Assembly: GCA_030637455.1 (NCBI GenBank)
Contig: DAOWGL010000036.1
Coordinates: forward strand, 1 to 5,353
Reading direction: 5' to 3'
DNA: 5,353 nt
Source: Candidatus Nitrosopumilus sp.
GTDB lineage: Archaea > Thermoproteota > Nitrososphaeria > Nitrososphaerales > Nitrosopumilaceae
Part shown: positions 1-4,460 of the stretch, piece after piece
Layout of the letters: the number at the start of each line of letters is the position of its first letter
Position numbering within the stretch: position 1 is the first letter of the stretch
Program-made: the position numbers and the translations under genes
Notes under the pieces: generated by a model
What the model was told of the DNA's origin: nothing
The model's database searches: none
What the model saw: the letters and a program-made list of their open reading frames with translations, nothing else

Positions 1-179
1 ATTCAATTGTCAAAGTAGCAAATACAAAACTTGAGAAATCTTATGCTTCTTCACTAAAATCAGTTGCAAAAACCATCATTGGTACATGTGTGGCATTAGG
101 AGTAAAAGTAGAAGGTAAAACACCTAAAGAAATTACTGCCGAGATAAGTGAAGGCAAATGGGACGCAAAATTCCAATAA
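1..179 (+). CDS. rpl11: Large ribosomal subunit protein L11 (uL11), C-terminal part
   Basis: This is the last 58 codons of the archaeal L11 gene, cut by the window edge; the reading frame begins at base 3 and stops with TAA at 177-179. The visible part is the C-terminal rRNA-binding domain. It shows the family pattern of a lysine-rich helix, then a G-T-C-V-x-L-G-V-x-V-E-G-K motif, then a closing helix ending in E-G-K-W-D. In L11 this domain binds the GTPase-associated region of 23S rRNA at the base of the stalk, next to L10. That role is family knowledge; the sequence match is by eye. The gene lies upstream of L1 and L10 on the same strand, but a small gene and an inverted Lrp gene intervene, so co-transcription with L1 is unlikely. 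The N-terminal domain is outside the window. Confidence 0.93.
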   Translation, partial: SIVKVANTKLEKSYASSLKSVAKTIIGTCVALGVKVEGKTPKEITAEISEGKWDAKFQ

Positions 180-222
180 TTAAAAATTAGATTCTATACT
201 CTTTTGAAAATAGTCAATATTC

Positions 223-228
223 TTAAAT
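223..228 (+). promoter_or_regulatory. TATA element for the small Cys-rich gene
   Basis: TTAAAT lies 28 nt upstream of the ATG at 251. The same 9-mer, TCTTAAATT, at the same distance from the ATG precedes the 34-residue ORF at 2663. The archaeal TATA box normally sits about 25-30 nt before the transcription start, so this spacing implies a leaderless or nearly leaderless transcript. No Shine-Dalgarno sequence is present between the element and the ATG, which fits. Confidence 0.6.
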
Positions 229-250
229 TCAGAATTTTTCTAGTAAATTC

Positions 251-424
251 ATGACAGATGATAAATTTGAAACAATTTCGATTGAATCAAAAATTAGAGA
301 GGGAGTTTTTCATAAAGTGCTTAAAAACTTGGAAAGTGGAAAAGCTGTTTCTTGTTCTTGTAAATGTTGGAGTAAGGGGAAAAAGCCTTGTGTGGGCATG
401 AGAACTGTGGGTTATGAAAGTTGA
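251..424 (+). CDS. Small Cys-rich protein with CxCxC cluster, function unknown
   Basis: This 57-residue protein is not one I recognise. Residues 1-30 are charged and probably helical (acidic start, then K-I-R-E-G-V-F-H-K-V-L-K-N-L-E). They are followed by a compact cysteine cluster, C35-x-C37-x-C39-W, a basic K-G-K-K-P turn, and C47. Four cysteines in 13 residues suggest binding of one zinc or another metal, but the spacing is not a classical zinc ribbon and this is inference. There is no signal peptide or membrane segment, so it is probably cytosolic. A TATA element 28 nt upstream of the ATG and a T-run just after the stop support a monocistronic, leaderless gene. Codon use resembles that of the neighbours. 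It could also be a small nucleic-acid-binding or metal-handling protein; I cannot decide. Confidence 0.72.
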   Translation: MTDDKFETISIESKIREGVFHKVLKNLESGKAVSCSCKCWSKGKKPCVGMRTVGYES

Positions 425-445
425 TTTAATTATTTAATTTGAGCC

Positions 446-452
446 TTTTTTT
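446..452 (+). terminator. Possible T-run terminator after the small Cys-rich gene
   Basis: Seven consecutive T residues lie 22 nt after the TGA stop, in an AT-rich, convergent intergenic stretch. Archaeal intrinsic termination needs mainly a T-run and no stable hairpin, so this is a reasonable stop point for the + strand transcript before it enters the Lrp gene in antisense. Confidence 0.4.
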
Positions 453-485
453 AAATTCTAAACTCTAGATATGTCAAGTTCTAAA

Positions 486-941
486 TTATTGAGTAAGATA
501 TACAGGATCTTTATCGGTTTTTTGTAATTCTACAAAGGTTTCAGTATTTTGAATACCATCTATTTTTCCGATTTTTTCAATTACTATACTATGCAAAGCC
601 TCAAGATTCTGGGCATATACTTTAATGATAATGTCAAATCTACCAGTTACCTCTGAAATAGATACAACCTCAGCAGTTTCCATGAATTGTTTATGAATTG
701 AATCCTTGAGTTTTGGATCTCTGTTTATTCCAACAGAAGCCTTTACTCCAATTCCTAAGAGAGAATCATCAATTTCAATAGTGAATTTTTTAATGAGTTT
801 TTTCTTCATTAATCTCTTAATTCTACTGTAAAGAACAGATGCATTGATTCCTAGTTTTTTGGATAAAGTAGGAACAGAAATTGAACCATCGGCAGTCAAT
901 TCATAAAGTAATTTCATATCTAATTCGTCAAATCTATGCAA
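486..941 (-). CDS. Lrp/AsnC family transcriptional regulator
   Basis: This 151-residue protein has the full Lrp/AsnC layout. The N-terminus (F-D-E-L-D-x-K-L-L, residues 4-12) matches the family's L-D-x-x-D-x-K-I-L opening. A winged helix-turn-helix follows at about 20-52 (V-P-T-L-S-K-K-L-G-I-N, then the recognition helix S-V-L-Y-S-R-I-K-R-L). The C-terminal RAM/ligand-sensing domain covers about 64-140, with the typical T-G-R-F-D-I-I-I-K-V at 99-108 and G-I-x-x-T-E-T-F-V-E-L at 129-139. Family members form dimers or octamers and respond to amino acids or other small ligands; the ligand and targets here are unknown. The start is TTG at 941. The next candidate, ATG at 915-917, would remove the conserved FDELD opening, and the TATA element is 29 nt from the TTG but 53 nt from that ATG. 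It is divergent from L1 and convergent with the small Cys-rich gene. Confidence 0.93.
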   Translation of the reverse strand: MHRFDELDMKLLYELTADGSISVPTLSKKLGINASVLYSRIKRLMKKKLIKKFTIEIDDSLLGIGVKASVGINRDPKLKDSIHKQFMETAEVVSISEVTGRFDIIIKVYAQNLEALHSIVIEKIGKIDGIQNTETFVELQKTDKDPVYLTQ

Positions 942-964
942 CGTGTTCGAAAAATATGCTTATG

Positions 965-970
965 ATTTAA
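965..970 (-). promoter_or_regulatory. TATA element for the Lrp gene
   Basis: Read on the minus strand this is TTAAAT, with its first base 29 nt before the TTG start at 941. It is embedded in an A/T stretch on plus positions 962-975. The spacing equals that of other genes in the window and predicts a leaderless mRNA beginning at or next to the TTG. Confidence 0.6.
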
Positions 971-1004
971 TATATGTAGGTTTTCAGCATGATTTCCACC
1001 TTTA

Positions 1005-1042
1005 TTATAATAATTTTAGTAAAAATATGTAATTTTTTAAAA
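1005..1042 (+). promoter_or_regulatory. Candidate promoter region of the L1-L10 operon
   Basis: Two TATA-like elements stand in the gap before L1: TTATAA at 1005-1010 and a stronger T6A4 block at 1033-1042 (TTAAAA at 1037-1042). With a TATA-to-start distance of about 28 nt, they would start transcripts near 1033 and 1065. Either gives L1 a real leader (about 44-76 nt), unlike the other genes here, and this leader contains a Shine-Dalgarno sequence. Which one is used cannot be decided from sequence. Confidence 0.4.
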
Positions 1043-1080
1043 TAAATGAAGGGCAAAAAACTCAATCTCTAAACGATTTT

Positions 1081-1088
1081 AAGGAGGT
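1081..1088 (+). promoter_or_regulatory. Strong Shine-Dalgarno sequence, unusually far from the L1 start
   Basis: AAGGAGGT is fully complementary to the conserved 3' end of 16S rRNA (ACCUCCUU). The spacer to the L1 ATG at 1109 is 20 nt, against a usual 5-10 nt. No in-frame ATG, GTG or TTG lies nearer. A small stem, GAAA at 1095-1098 with TTTC at 1102-1105 (loop TTG), would bring the effective spacing to 9 nt if folded, but it is weak. An out-of-frame TTG at 1099 lies 10 nt from the element and opens only an 11-codon frame ending at 1134. Confidence 0.6.
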
Positions 1089-1108
1089 TTTCTAGAAATT
1101 GTTTCGTA

Positions 1109-1771
1109 ATGATTTCAGATGCACAGATTATTGAATTGATCAAAAAAGCAAAAACGTCTACAAAAGAGCGTAAATTCAAAGAATCTATAGAATTAATCAT
1201 TACTTTCAAAGATATTGATGTTAAGAAAGGATTTGCAATTAACGAAGTTGTTCAACTTCCAAAAACTAGTTCTCCAGCAACTGTTTGTATTATAGCAACA
1301 GGAGAAATGAATCAAAAGGCCAAAGCCGCAAAAGCTGATACAGTTATTGGAACAGAAGAATTAGATAAATTCGGAGCCAACAAAAGAGAATCTCGAAAAT
1401 TCATTAACAAACATGATTTCTTTTTAGCAGATACAAAAGTTATGCCAGCAGTTGGTAAAACTTTGGGTCAACTATTAGGTCCAAGAGGAAAGATGCCAAC
1501 ACCAGTTCCTTTTGATGCATCTATTGAAGCATTCTTACAAAGATTTAGATCCTGTATCAAAGTAAGAGCAAGAGCATCACTTTCAGTTTCAGCTAAAATT
1601 GGAGATGTATCTATGAATGATGAAGATTTAGCAATTAATGCACATACTGTTCTAGCTGCAATGGAAAAGAAATTACCAAACGGAGAGAAAAACATGAAAA
1701 AGATTTTAATTAAAACTACAATGGGCAAGCCAGTAAAACAAGCACAAGAGGTTAAGAAGAAATATGCATGA
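1109..1771 (+). CDS. rpl1: Large ribosomal subunit protein L1 (uL1)
   Basis: The 220-residue length is normal for archaeal L1. The signature L-G-Q-L-L-G-P-R-G-K-M-P sits at 119-130. Domain I is built from the N- and C-terminal segments (about 1-58 and 152-220) and the inserted domain II lies between them. The protein forms the mobile L1 stalk that handles E-site tRNA, binding helices 76-78 of 23S rRNA. In other archaea L1 also represses its own operon by binding its mRNA near the start; this is family knowledge and I did not identify the site here. The ATG start fits the family's N-terminus (M-I-S-D-x-Q-I-I-E-x-I-K-K-A) and no upstream start exists in frame. It overlaps the L10 start by 8 nt, so the two genes form an operon with likely translational coupling. 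Confidence 0.97.
   Translation: MISDAQIIELIKKAKTSTKERKFKESIELIITFKDIDVKKGFAINEVVQLPKTSSPATVCIIATGEMNQKAKAAKADTVIGTEELDKFGANKRESRKFINKHDFFLADTKVMPAVGKTLGQLLGPRGKMPTPVPFDASIEAFLQRFRSCIKVRARASLSVSAKIGDVSMNDEDLAINAHTVLAAMEKKLPNGEKNMKKILIKTTMGKPVKQAQEVKKKYA
1748..1752 (+). promoter_or_regulatory. Ribosome binding site for L10, inside L1
   Basis: GAGGT lies within the last codons of L1, 11 nt before the L10 ATG at 1764. It supports that ATG over the overlapping ATG at 1768, which is in another frame and leads only to a 17-codon ORF, and over the internal in-frame ATG at 1806. Confidence 0.55.
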
Positions 1772-2630
1772 AAATAGAACCTCATATCCTAAAAGAAAAT
1801 CCCAAATGTATCAACAATTAGAAGAGACTCCAAAAAAATACAAAGTTCTAGCTGTAATTAAAATGAGAAAAGTTCGTTCTACACAAATTCTCCCATTAAG
1901 AAAAACTCTTGCAGGGGAGGTAGAATTTTTCAGCATCAAAAATAAAATTGCAAAGAAAGCATTTGAGAAACTCGATATACCAGGAGTCAAAGACATTGCA
2001 GACAAACTAACAGGACAATGCATGTTTTTGTTTACAAACATGTCACCATTCAAGCTAAACGTTCTTCTTGCTAAAAACAAAGTTATGATGGCAGCAAGAG
2101 GAGGAGATCTTGCAAGTTTCGACATTATAGTTCCTGCCAAAAACACAGGAATTGCACCAGGACCAATGCTTACAGAATTCAAAGAAGCAGGAATTCCAAC
2201 TAAGATTGATCAAGGAACAATTTGGATTGCAAAAGATACTACTCCAGTGAAAAAAGGAGAAGCAATTAATGAAAAATTAGCATCAATTCTAGGTAAATTA
2301 GATATCAAACCAGTAGAAGCAGGAATTTCACTCACTACAGCATTAGAGTCTGGAACTGTATATGCTGAGGAAGAGATGATAATTGATGTTGAGAAAATCA
2401 GAAATGCATTTGCTCAATTCCATCAAGAAGCAGTTACACTATCAATTGAAGCAGGATATATCACAGCAGATAATGTGTTACAAATTCTTAGCAAAGCTGC
2501 TCAATCTGCACGTTCTGTATCTGTTGAATCAGGCTTTATGACTGATGAAACAAAAGAGCAAATTCTTGGCAAAGCAGATTCCCAAGCAAAAGCAGTTGCA
2601 GGACAAGCAAAAGATTACACCCCAGCATAA
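1764..2630 (+). CDS. rpl10: Large ribosomal subunit protein L10 / stalk protein P0 (uL10)
   Basis: This 288-residue protein is the stalk base that anchors L12 dimers and binds 23S rRNA beside L11. Residues 1-105 form the conserved rRNA-binding part (K-Y-K-V-L-A-V-I-K-M; L-R-K-T-L-A-G-E-V-E-F-F-S-I-K-N-K). A region at about 106-185 with G-I-A-P-G-P-M-L corresponds to the archaeal/eukaryotic insertion domain. The C-terminal spine contains three units at a 26-residue period (about 212-237, 238-263, 264-288), shown by L-S-I-E-A-G-Y-I-T (226-234) against V-S-V-E-S-G-F-M-T (252-260). This agrees with the three L12-dimer sites known for archaeal L10. The protein ends at KDYTPA right after the third unit and lacks the acidic tail with a terminal GLFG-like motif usual in P0. 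It is the second gene of the L1-L10 operon. Confidence 0.95.
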   Translation: MHENRTSYPKRKSQMYQQLEETPKKYKVLAVIKMRKVRSTQILPLRKTLAGEVEFFSIKNKIAKKAFEKLDIPGVKDIADKLTGQCMFLFTNMSPFKLNVLLAKNKVMMAARGGDLASFDIIVPAKNTGIAPGPMLTEFKEAGIPTKIDQGTIWIAKDTTPVKKGEAINEKLASILGKLDIKPVEAGISLTTALESGTVYAEEEMIIDVEKIRNAFAQFHQEAVTLSIEAGYITADNVLQILSKAAQSARSVSVESGFMTDETKEQILGKADSQAKAVAGQAKDYTPA

Positions 2631-2634
2631 AATC

Positions 2635-2640
2635 TTAAAT
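2635..2640 (+). promoter_or_regulatory. TATA element for the 34-residue membrane ORF
   Basis: TTAAAT starts 28 nt before the ATG at 2663 and lies directly after the L10 stop. The surrounding 9-mer TCTTAAATT and its distance to the ATG are identical to those before the gene at 251. This is the main argument that the tiny downstream ORF is a real, leaderless gene. Confidence 0.5.
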
Positions 2641-2662
2641 TAGCTAATTTTACAAAAAATGC

Positions 2663-2767
2663 ATGTTTCTATTCTCATCAGATAAAAAAGCAATAGGCGT
2701 AAGTGCAGGATTATTAATTGGAGTTGGAATATTCATCATAATTGAATATGTCATAAATAATGCATAA
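2663..2767 (+). CDS. Putative 34-residue single-helix membrane protein
   Basis: ATG to TAA gives 34 codons. A short start with two lysines (residues 8-9) precedes one hydrophobic segment, residues 11-30 (I-G-V-S-A-G-L-L-I-G-V-G-I-F-I-I-I-E-Y-V). This is long enough to cross a membrane once, with a glycine-spaced face that could support helix packing. I do not recognise a family, and no function is assigned. Support comes from composition, from a TATA element at the spacing used by its neighbours, and from the exact fit between L10 and the stop codon of the convergent membrane-protein gene. The chance that so short an ORF is spurious is real. It could also be translated from the L1-L10 mRNA, but no Shine-Dalgarno sequence precedes it. 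Confidence 0.55.
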   Translation: MFLFSSDKKAIGVSAGLLIGVGIFIIIEYVINNA

Positions 2768-3400
2768 TTAAGATTCTCGAACCTTTGGTAAATTCCAATT
2801 ATACTTCATTGCAAGTAATCGAATTCCAGTTGCTGCAACTATACCAATTATTGATGCAATTTGAATATCTACTCCAGATGAAAGGATTGCATAAAATACC
2901 ACAATTCCAATTATACTGGCAATAGCATACACTTCTTTTACAAACACAATTGGGATTTCTCGAACAAAGACATCTCTTAATATTCCGCCACCAATTGCGG
3001 TTATCATTCCAGCAAACAGCATTGGAAGAAATTCTAATCCAACTACTTGGTATGCAATTGATGCACCTAAAATTGAAAATACACCGAGTCCAACTGCATC
3101 AAAAACTAACCATATGCCCATTTGTTTTTTGAATTTTACATACAAAAAGAACATTACAACTCCAACTAGTACTGTTATTGAGACATAGATAGGATCTGAA
3201 AATGCAGTAGGAAATCGTCCAAAGATTACATCTCGAGTTACTCCACCCCCTACTCCAACTACAGTAGCTAGTACAATAATTCCAAAAATATCTGCCTTGT
3301 GTGCAATTGCTTTGGATGCTCCTGTAACTGCAAAAGCAATTGTCCCCAAGTAATCTACAATGCTAATGAATCCATCTATTTGAAATGAAAAATCCACCAT
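2768..3400 (-). CDS. TRIC/UPF0126 family membrane protein (trimeric intracellular cation channel type)
   Basis: This 210-residue protein has two homologous halves of the UPF0126 type, each with three hydrophobic segments, giving about seven helices in all. The two diagnostic loops are clear: G-V-G-G-G-V-T-R-D-V-I-F-G-R-F-P (49-64) and A-I-G-G-G-I-L-R-D-V-F-V-R-E-I-P (135-150). The first half opens with D-Y-L-G-T-I-A-F-A-V-T-G-A, also typical. Prokaryotic members with known structures form trimers with a potassium-permeable pore in each subunit, and some bacterial members have been proposed to transport glycine; the substrate here is unknown. The ATG start follows a minus-strand TTAATT element at 3426-3431 by about 31 nt. 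Its stop codon directly abuts that of the convergent 34-residue ORF. It is downstream of L12 on the same strand, with a 79-nt gap. Confidence 0.92.
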   Translation of the reverse strand: MVDFSFQIDGFISIVDYLGTIAFAVTGASKAIAHKADIFGIIVLATVVGVGGGVTRDVIFGRFPTAFSDPIYVSITVLVGVVMFFLYVKFKKQMGIWLVFDAVGLGVFSILGASIAYQVVGLEFLPMLFAGMITAIGGGILRDVFVREIPIVFVKEVYAIASIIGIVVFYAILSSGVDIQIASIIGIVAATGIRLLAMKYNWNLPKVRES

Positions 3401-3425
3401 CTATTGCAAATGGAGAGCTAACGCT

Positions 3426-3431
3426 AATTAA
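3426..3431 (-). promoter_or_regulatory. Weak TATA-like element for the TRIC-type gene
   Basis: Read on the minus strand the sequence is CTTAATTA, with TTAATT beginning 31 nt before the ATG at 3400. It is weaker than the other elements in the window. It would give a leader of about 2-3 nt. Read-through from L12 is an alternative way to express this gene. Confidence 0.35.
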
Positions 3432-3433
3432 GA

Positions 3434-3470
3434 TTTGAAAAATAAAGATCAAAAGTAAATTTGATAGAAA
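3434..3470 (-). terminator. Possible T-rich terminator after L12
   Basis: On the minus strand the sequence after the L12 stop is strongly T-rich, with several T-tracts of 3-5 residues and no hairpin. Such tracts are enough for intrinsic termination in archaea. The stretch precedes the TATA-like element of the TRIC-type gene, consistent with separate transcripts. Confidence 0.3.
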
Positions 3471-3479
3471 TAAAGTTGC

Positions 3480-3785
3480 TTAGCCAAATAAGGAAGACAA
3501 TCCTTCCATGGCTGCTTCTTCGTTTTTAGGTTCTTCTTTCTTTGCTTCTTTCTTTGCGTCTCCACCTGCTGGTGCATCTGCTGCCGGTGCTGCGGCTGCT
3601 GCAACTGCTACTGGAGCGGCTTTAACTGCCTCATCGATGTTAACATCGGCTAAGGCTGCGACTAGTGATTTAACTTGGGCTTCATTAACTTCAGCGCCAG
3701 ATGCTTTAACAACTGAACTGAGGTTTGCCTCGTTAACTTCTTTGTCTAGTTTATGAAGAAGTAAAGCAGCGTAAACATATTCCAT
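3480..3785 (-). CDS. rpl12: Large ribosomal subunit protein L12 / P1 (archaeal stalk protein)
   Basis: This 101-residue protein matches archaeal P1/L12 in length and order of parts. Residues 1-56 are the helical dimerisation and L10-binding domain ([12 protein letters not shown]...; I-D-E-A-V-K). Residues 57-76 are an Ala/Pro/Gly-rich hinge, 77-94 a Lys/Glu-rich stretch, and 95-101 the tail G-L-S-S-L-F-G, which in archaea and eukaryotes binds elongation factors. Dimers bind the three C-terminal repeats of L10. It is unusual that the gene is not downstream of L10 but about 850 bp away on the opposite strand with its own TATA element. That separation requires another way of keeping L12 in excess over L10, presumably a strong promoter of its own. 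The more G/C-rich bases in the hinge reflect Ala codons, not transfer. Confidence 0.96.
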   Translation of the reverse strand: MEYVYAALLLHKLDKEVNEANLSSVVKASGAEVNEAQVKSLVAALADVNIDEAVKAAPVAVAAAAAPAADAPAGGDAKKEAKKEEPKNEEAAMEGLSSLFG

Positions 3786-3810
3786 TGTATCGAGATTTTC
3801 TTAGGGCATA

Positions 3811-3817
3811 ATATAAA
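3811..3817 (-). promoter_or_regulatory. TATA element for L12
   Basis: The minus strand reads TTTATAT, beginning 32 nt before the ATG at 3785; the TATATT register begins at 30 nt. This is a good archaeal TATA box and predicts a leader of at most about 4 nt. No Shine-Dalgarno sequence lies next to the ATG, so the L12 message is probably effectively leaderless. Confidence 0.6.
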
Positions 3818-3836
3818 ACTATAGAGAAGTTACGCC

Positions 3837-3850
3837 TGAAAATTGAAAAT
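3837..3850 (-). terminator. Tandem 7-mer, possible T-rich terminator of the 169-residue gene
   Basis: Plus-strand TGAAAAT occurs twice in tandem. On the minus strand this reads ATTTTCAATTTTCA directly after the TAA stop of the 169-residue gene. Two T4 tracts may act as a weak archaeal terminator just ahead of the L12 promoter. The repeat is too short and A/T-rich to claim more. Confidence 0.3.
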
Positions 3851-4360
3851 TTAGTTCAGAATTTTGAGACTTCTACAAACAGCATACAGTGTTCTCTTTA
3901 AAGTAGGATCAGTCAAAGTATCCTTCCTGTTTTTCAAAACTCGTTTTGCTTCATCTCTTTCTGAACCAGGTGGTAATGACAAAACATTATTGAGAAATTC
4001 TGATAGAGATTCTCGAATCCAGCCATCAAGTATTGCATATACCTGAGAGGGAATAATATCACATTTGTCTTTATCAAGATCAATTACTTCAGCAAAATTT
4101 TCATATTCAATTCTATAGACTAGAGCTAGAACAACATTGTCAGGAGTTGGATGCTCTAGTATTTCTTGTGAGCGTTCTCCTGTTTTTCCTTGAGCAATCT
4201 TATTTTTGAGACCTACAGGATTAACTATTACACCAGTGATTCCTACTTTTCTTCCATCTACTCCTGTAACTACTCCAAAGATAAAGTCGTTGAAATCGCC
4301 ATTCTTTTTAATAGAAAAAACATAAGCCCCTTCTTCTAGAGTAAGCTTTTTTCCAAACAT
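3851..4360 (-). CDS. Conserved-looking hypothetical protein, 169 residues
   Basis: I do not recognise this family. Residues 1-50 look beta-rich with glycine turns (G-A-Y-V-F-S-I; D-F-I-F-G-V-V-T-G-V-D-G-R-K-V-G-I-T-G-V-I-V), as in a small barrel. Residues 65-100 are mixed, with E-H-P-T-P-D-N-V-V-L-A-L-V-Y-R-I-E-Y. Residues 104-169 are mostly helical and end with a basic helix. There are two cysteines (C100, C162), no signal peptide and no membrane segment, so it is probably cytosolic. The frame is open for 169 codons with neighbour-like composition, begins at an ATG 29 nt after a TTAAAT element, and would be leaderless. It precedes L12 on the same strand, but L12 has its own promoter, so a functional link to translation is only possible. 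It diverges from the protease gene. Confidence 0.85.
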   Translation of the reverse strand: MFGKKLTLEEGAYVFSIKKNGDFNDFIFGVVTGVDGRKVGITGVIVNPVGLKNKIAQGKTGERSQEILEHPTPDNVVLALVYRIEYENFAEVIDLDKDKCDIIPSQVYAILDGWIRESLSEFLNNVLSLPPGSERDEAKRVLKNRKDTLTDPTLKRTLYAVCRSLKILN

Positions 4361-4383
4361 GAATAAACTGAATTGTATATTGT

Positions 4384-4389
4384 ATTTAA
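4384..4389 (-). promoter_or_regulatory. TATA element for the 169-residue gene
   Basis: Minus-strand TTAAAT begins 29 nt before the ATG at 4360. It shares the 100-bp divergent gap with the promoter of the protease gene; the two elements are about 45 bp apart, so factors bound between them could affect both genes. Confidence 0.6.
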
Positions 4390-4430
4390 TGTATTATTTA
4401 TTTACCAAAATACATACCAATATCTGATTT

Positions 4431-4438
4431 TTATAAAT
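4431..4438 (+). promoter_or_regulatory. TATA element for the protease gene
   Basis: TTATAAAT is the closest match to the archaeal TATA consensus in the window. Its TATAAA core begins 29 nt before the ATG at 4461, which again predicts a leaderless transcript. Confidence 0.65.
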
Positions 4439-4460
4439 AGAAGCAAAAAACATCAATCAG

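Noticed and set aside
451..483. Repeated TTCTAAA motif in the gap between the small Cys-rich gene and the Lrp gene
   Set aside because: Two copies of a 7-mer in very A/T-rich DNA are expected by chance, and no symmetric or regular arrangement is visible.
1468..1785. Minus-strand open frame of 105 codons opposite L1
   Set aside because: It is wholly antisense to a clear ribosomal protein gene, has no promoter of its own and encodes no recognisable protein.
1768..1821. ATGA overlap start as an alternative L10 start
   Set aside because: This ATG is in a different frame and stops after 17 codons; L10 is read from the ATG at 1764.
1811..2182. Minus-strand open frame of 123 codons opposite L10
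   Set aside because: It mirrors the codon pattern of L10, and the overlapped L10 region is strongly family-like.
2950..3132. Plus-strand open frame of 60 codons opposite the TRIC-type gene
   Set aside because: Antisense shadow of a conserved membrane protein, without supporting signals.
3508..3756. Plus-strand Ala/Ser-rich open frame of 82 codons opposite L12
   Set aside because: The low-complexity composition is the reverse image of the L12 Ala-rich hinge and Lys/Glu stretch; no promoter or ribosome binding site.
3864..4046. Plus-strand open frame of 60 codons opposite the 169-residue gene
   Set aside because: Antisense, no promoter; the minus-strand frame is longer and has a well-placed TATA element.
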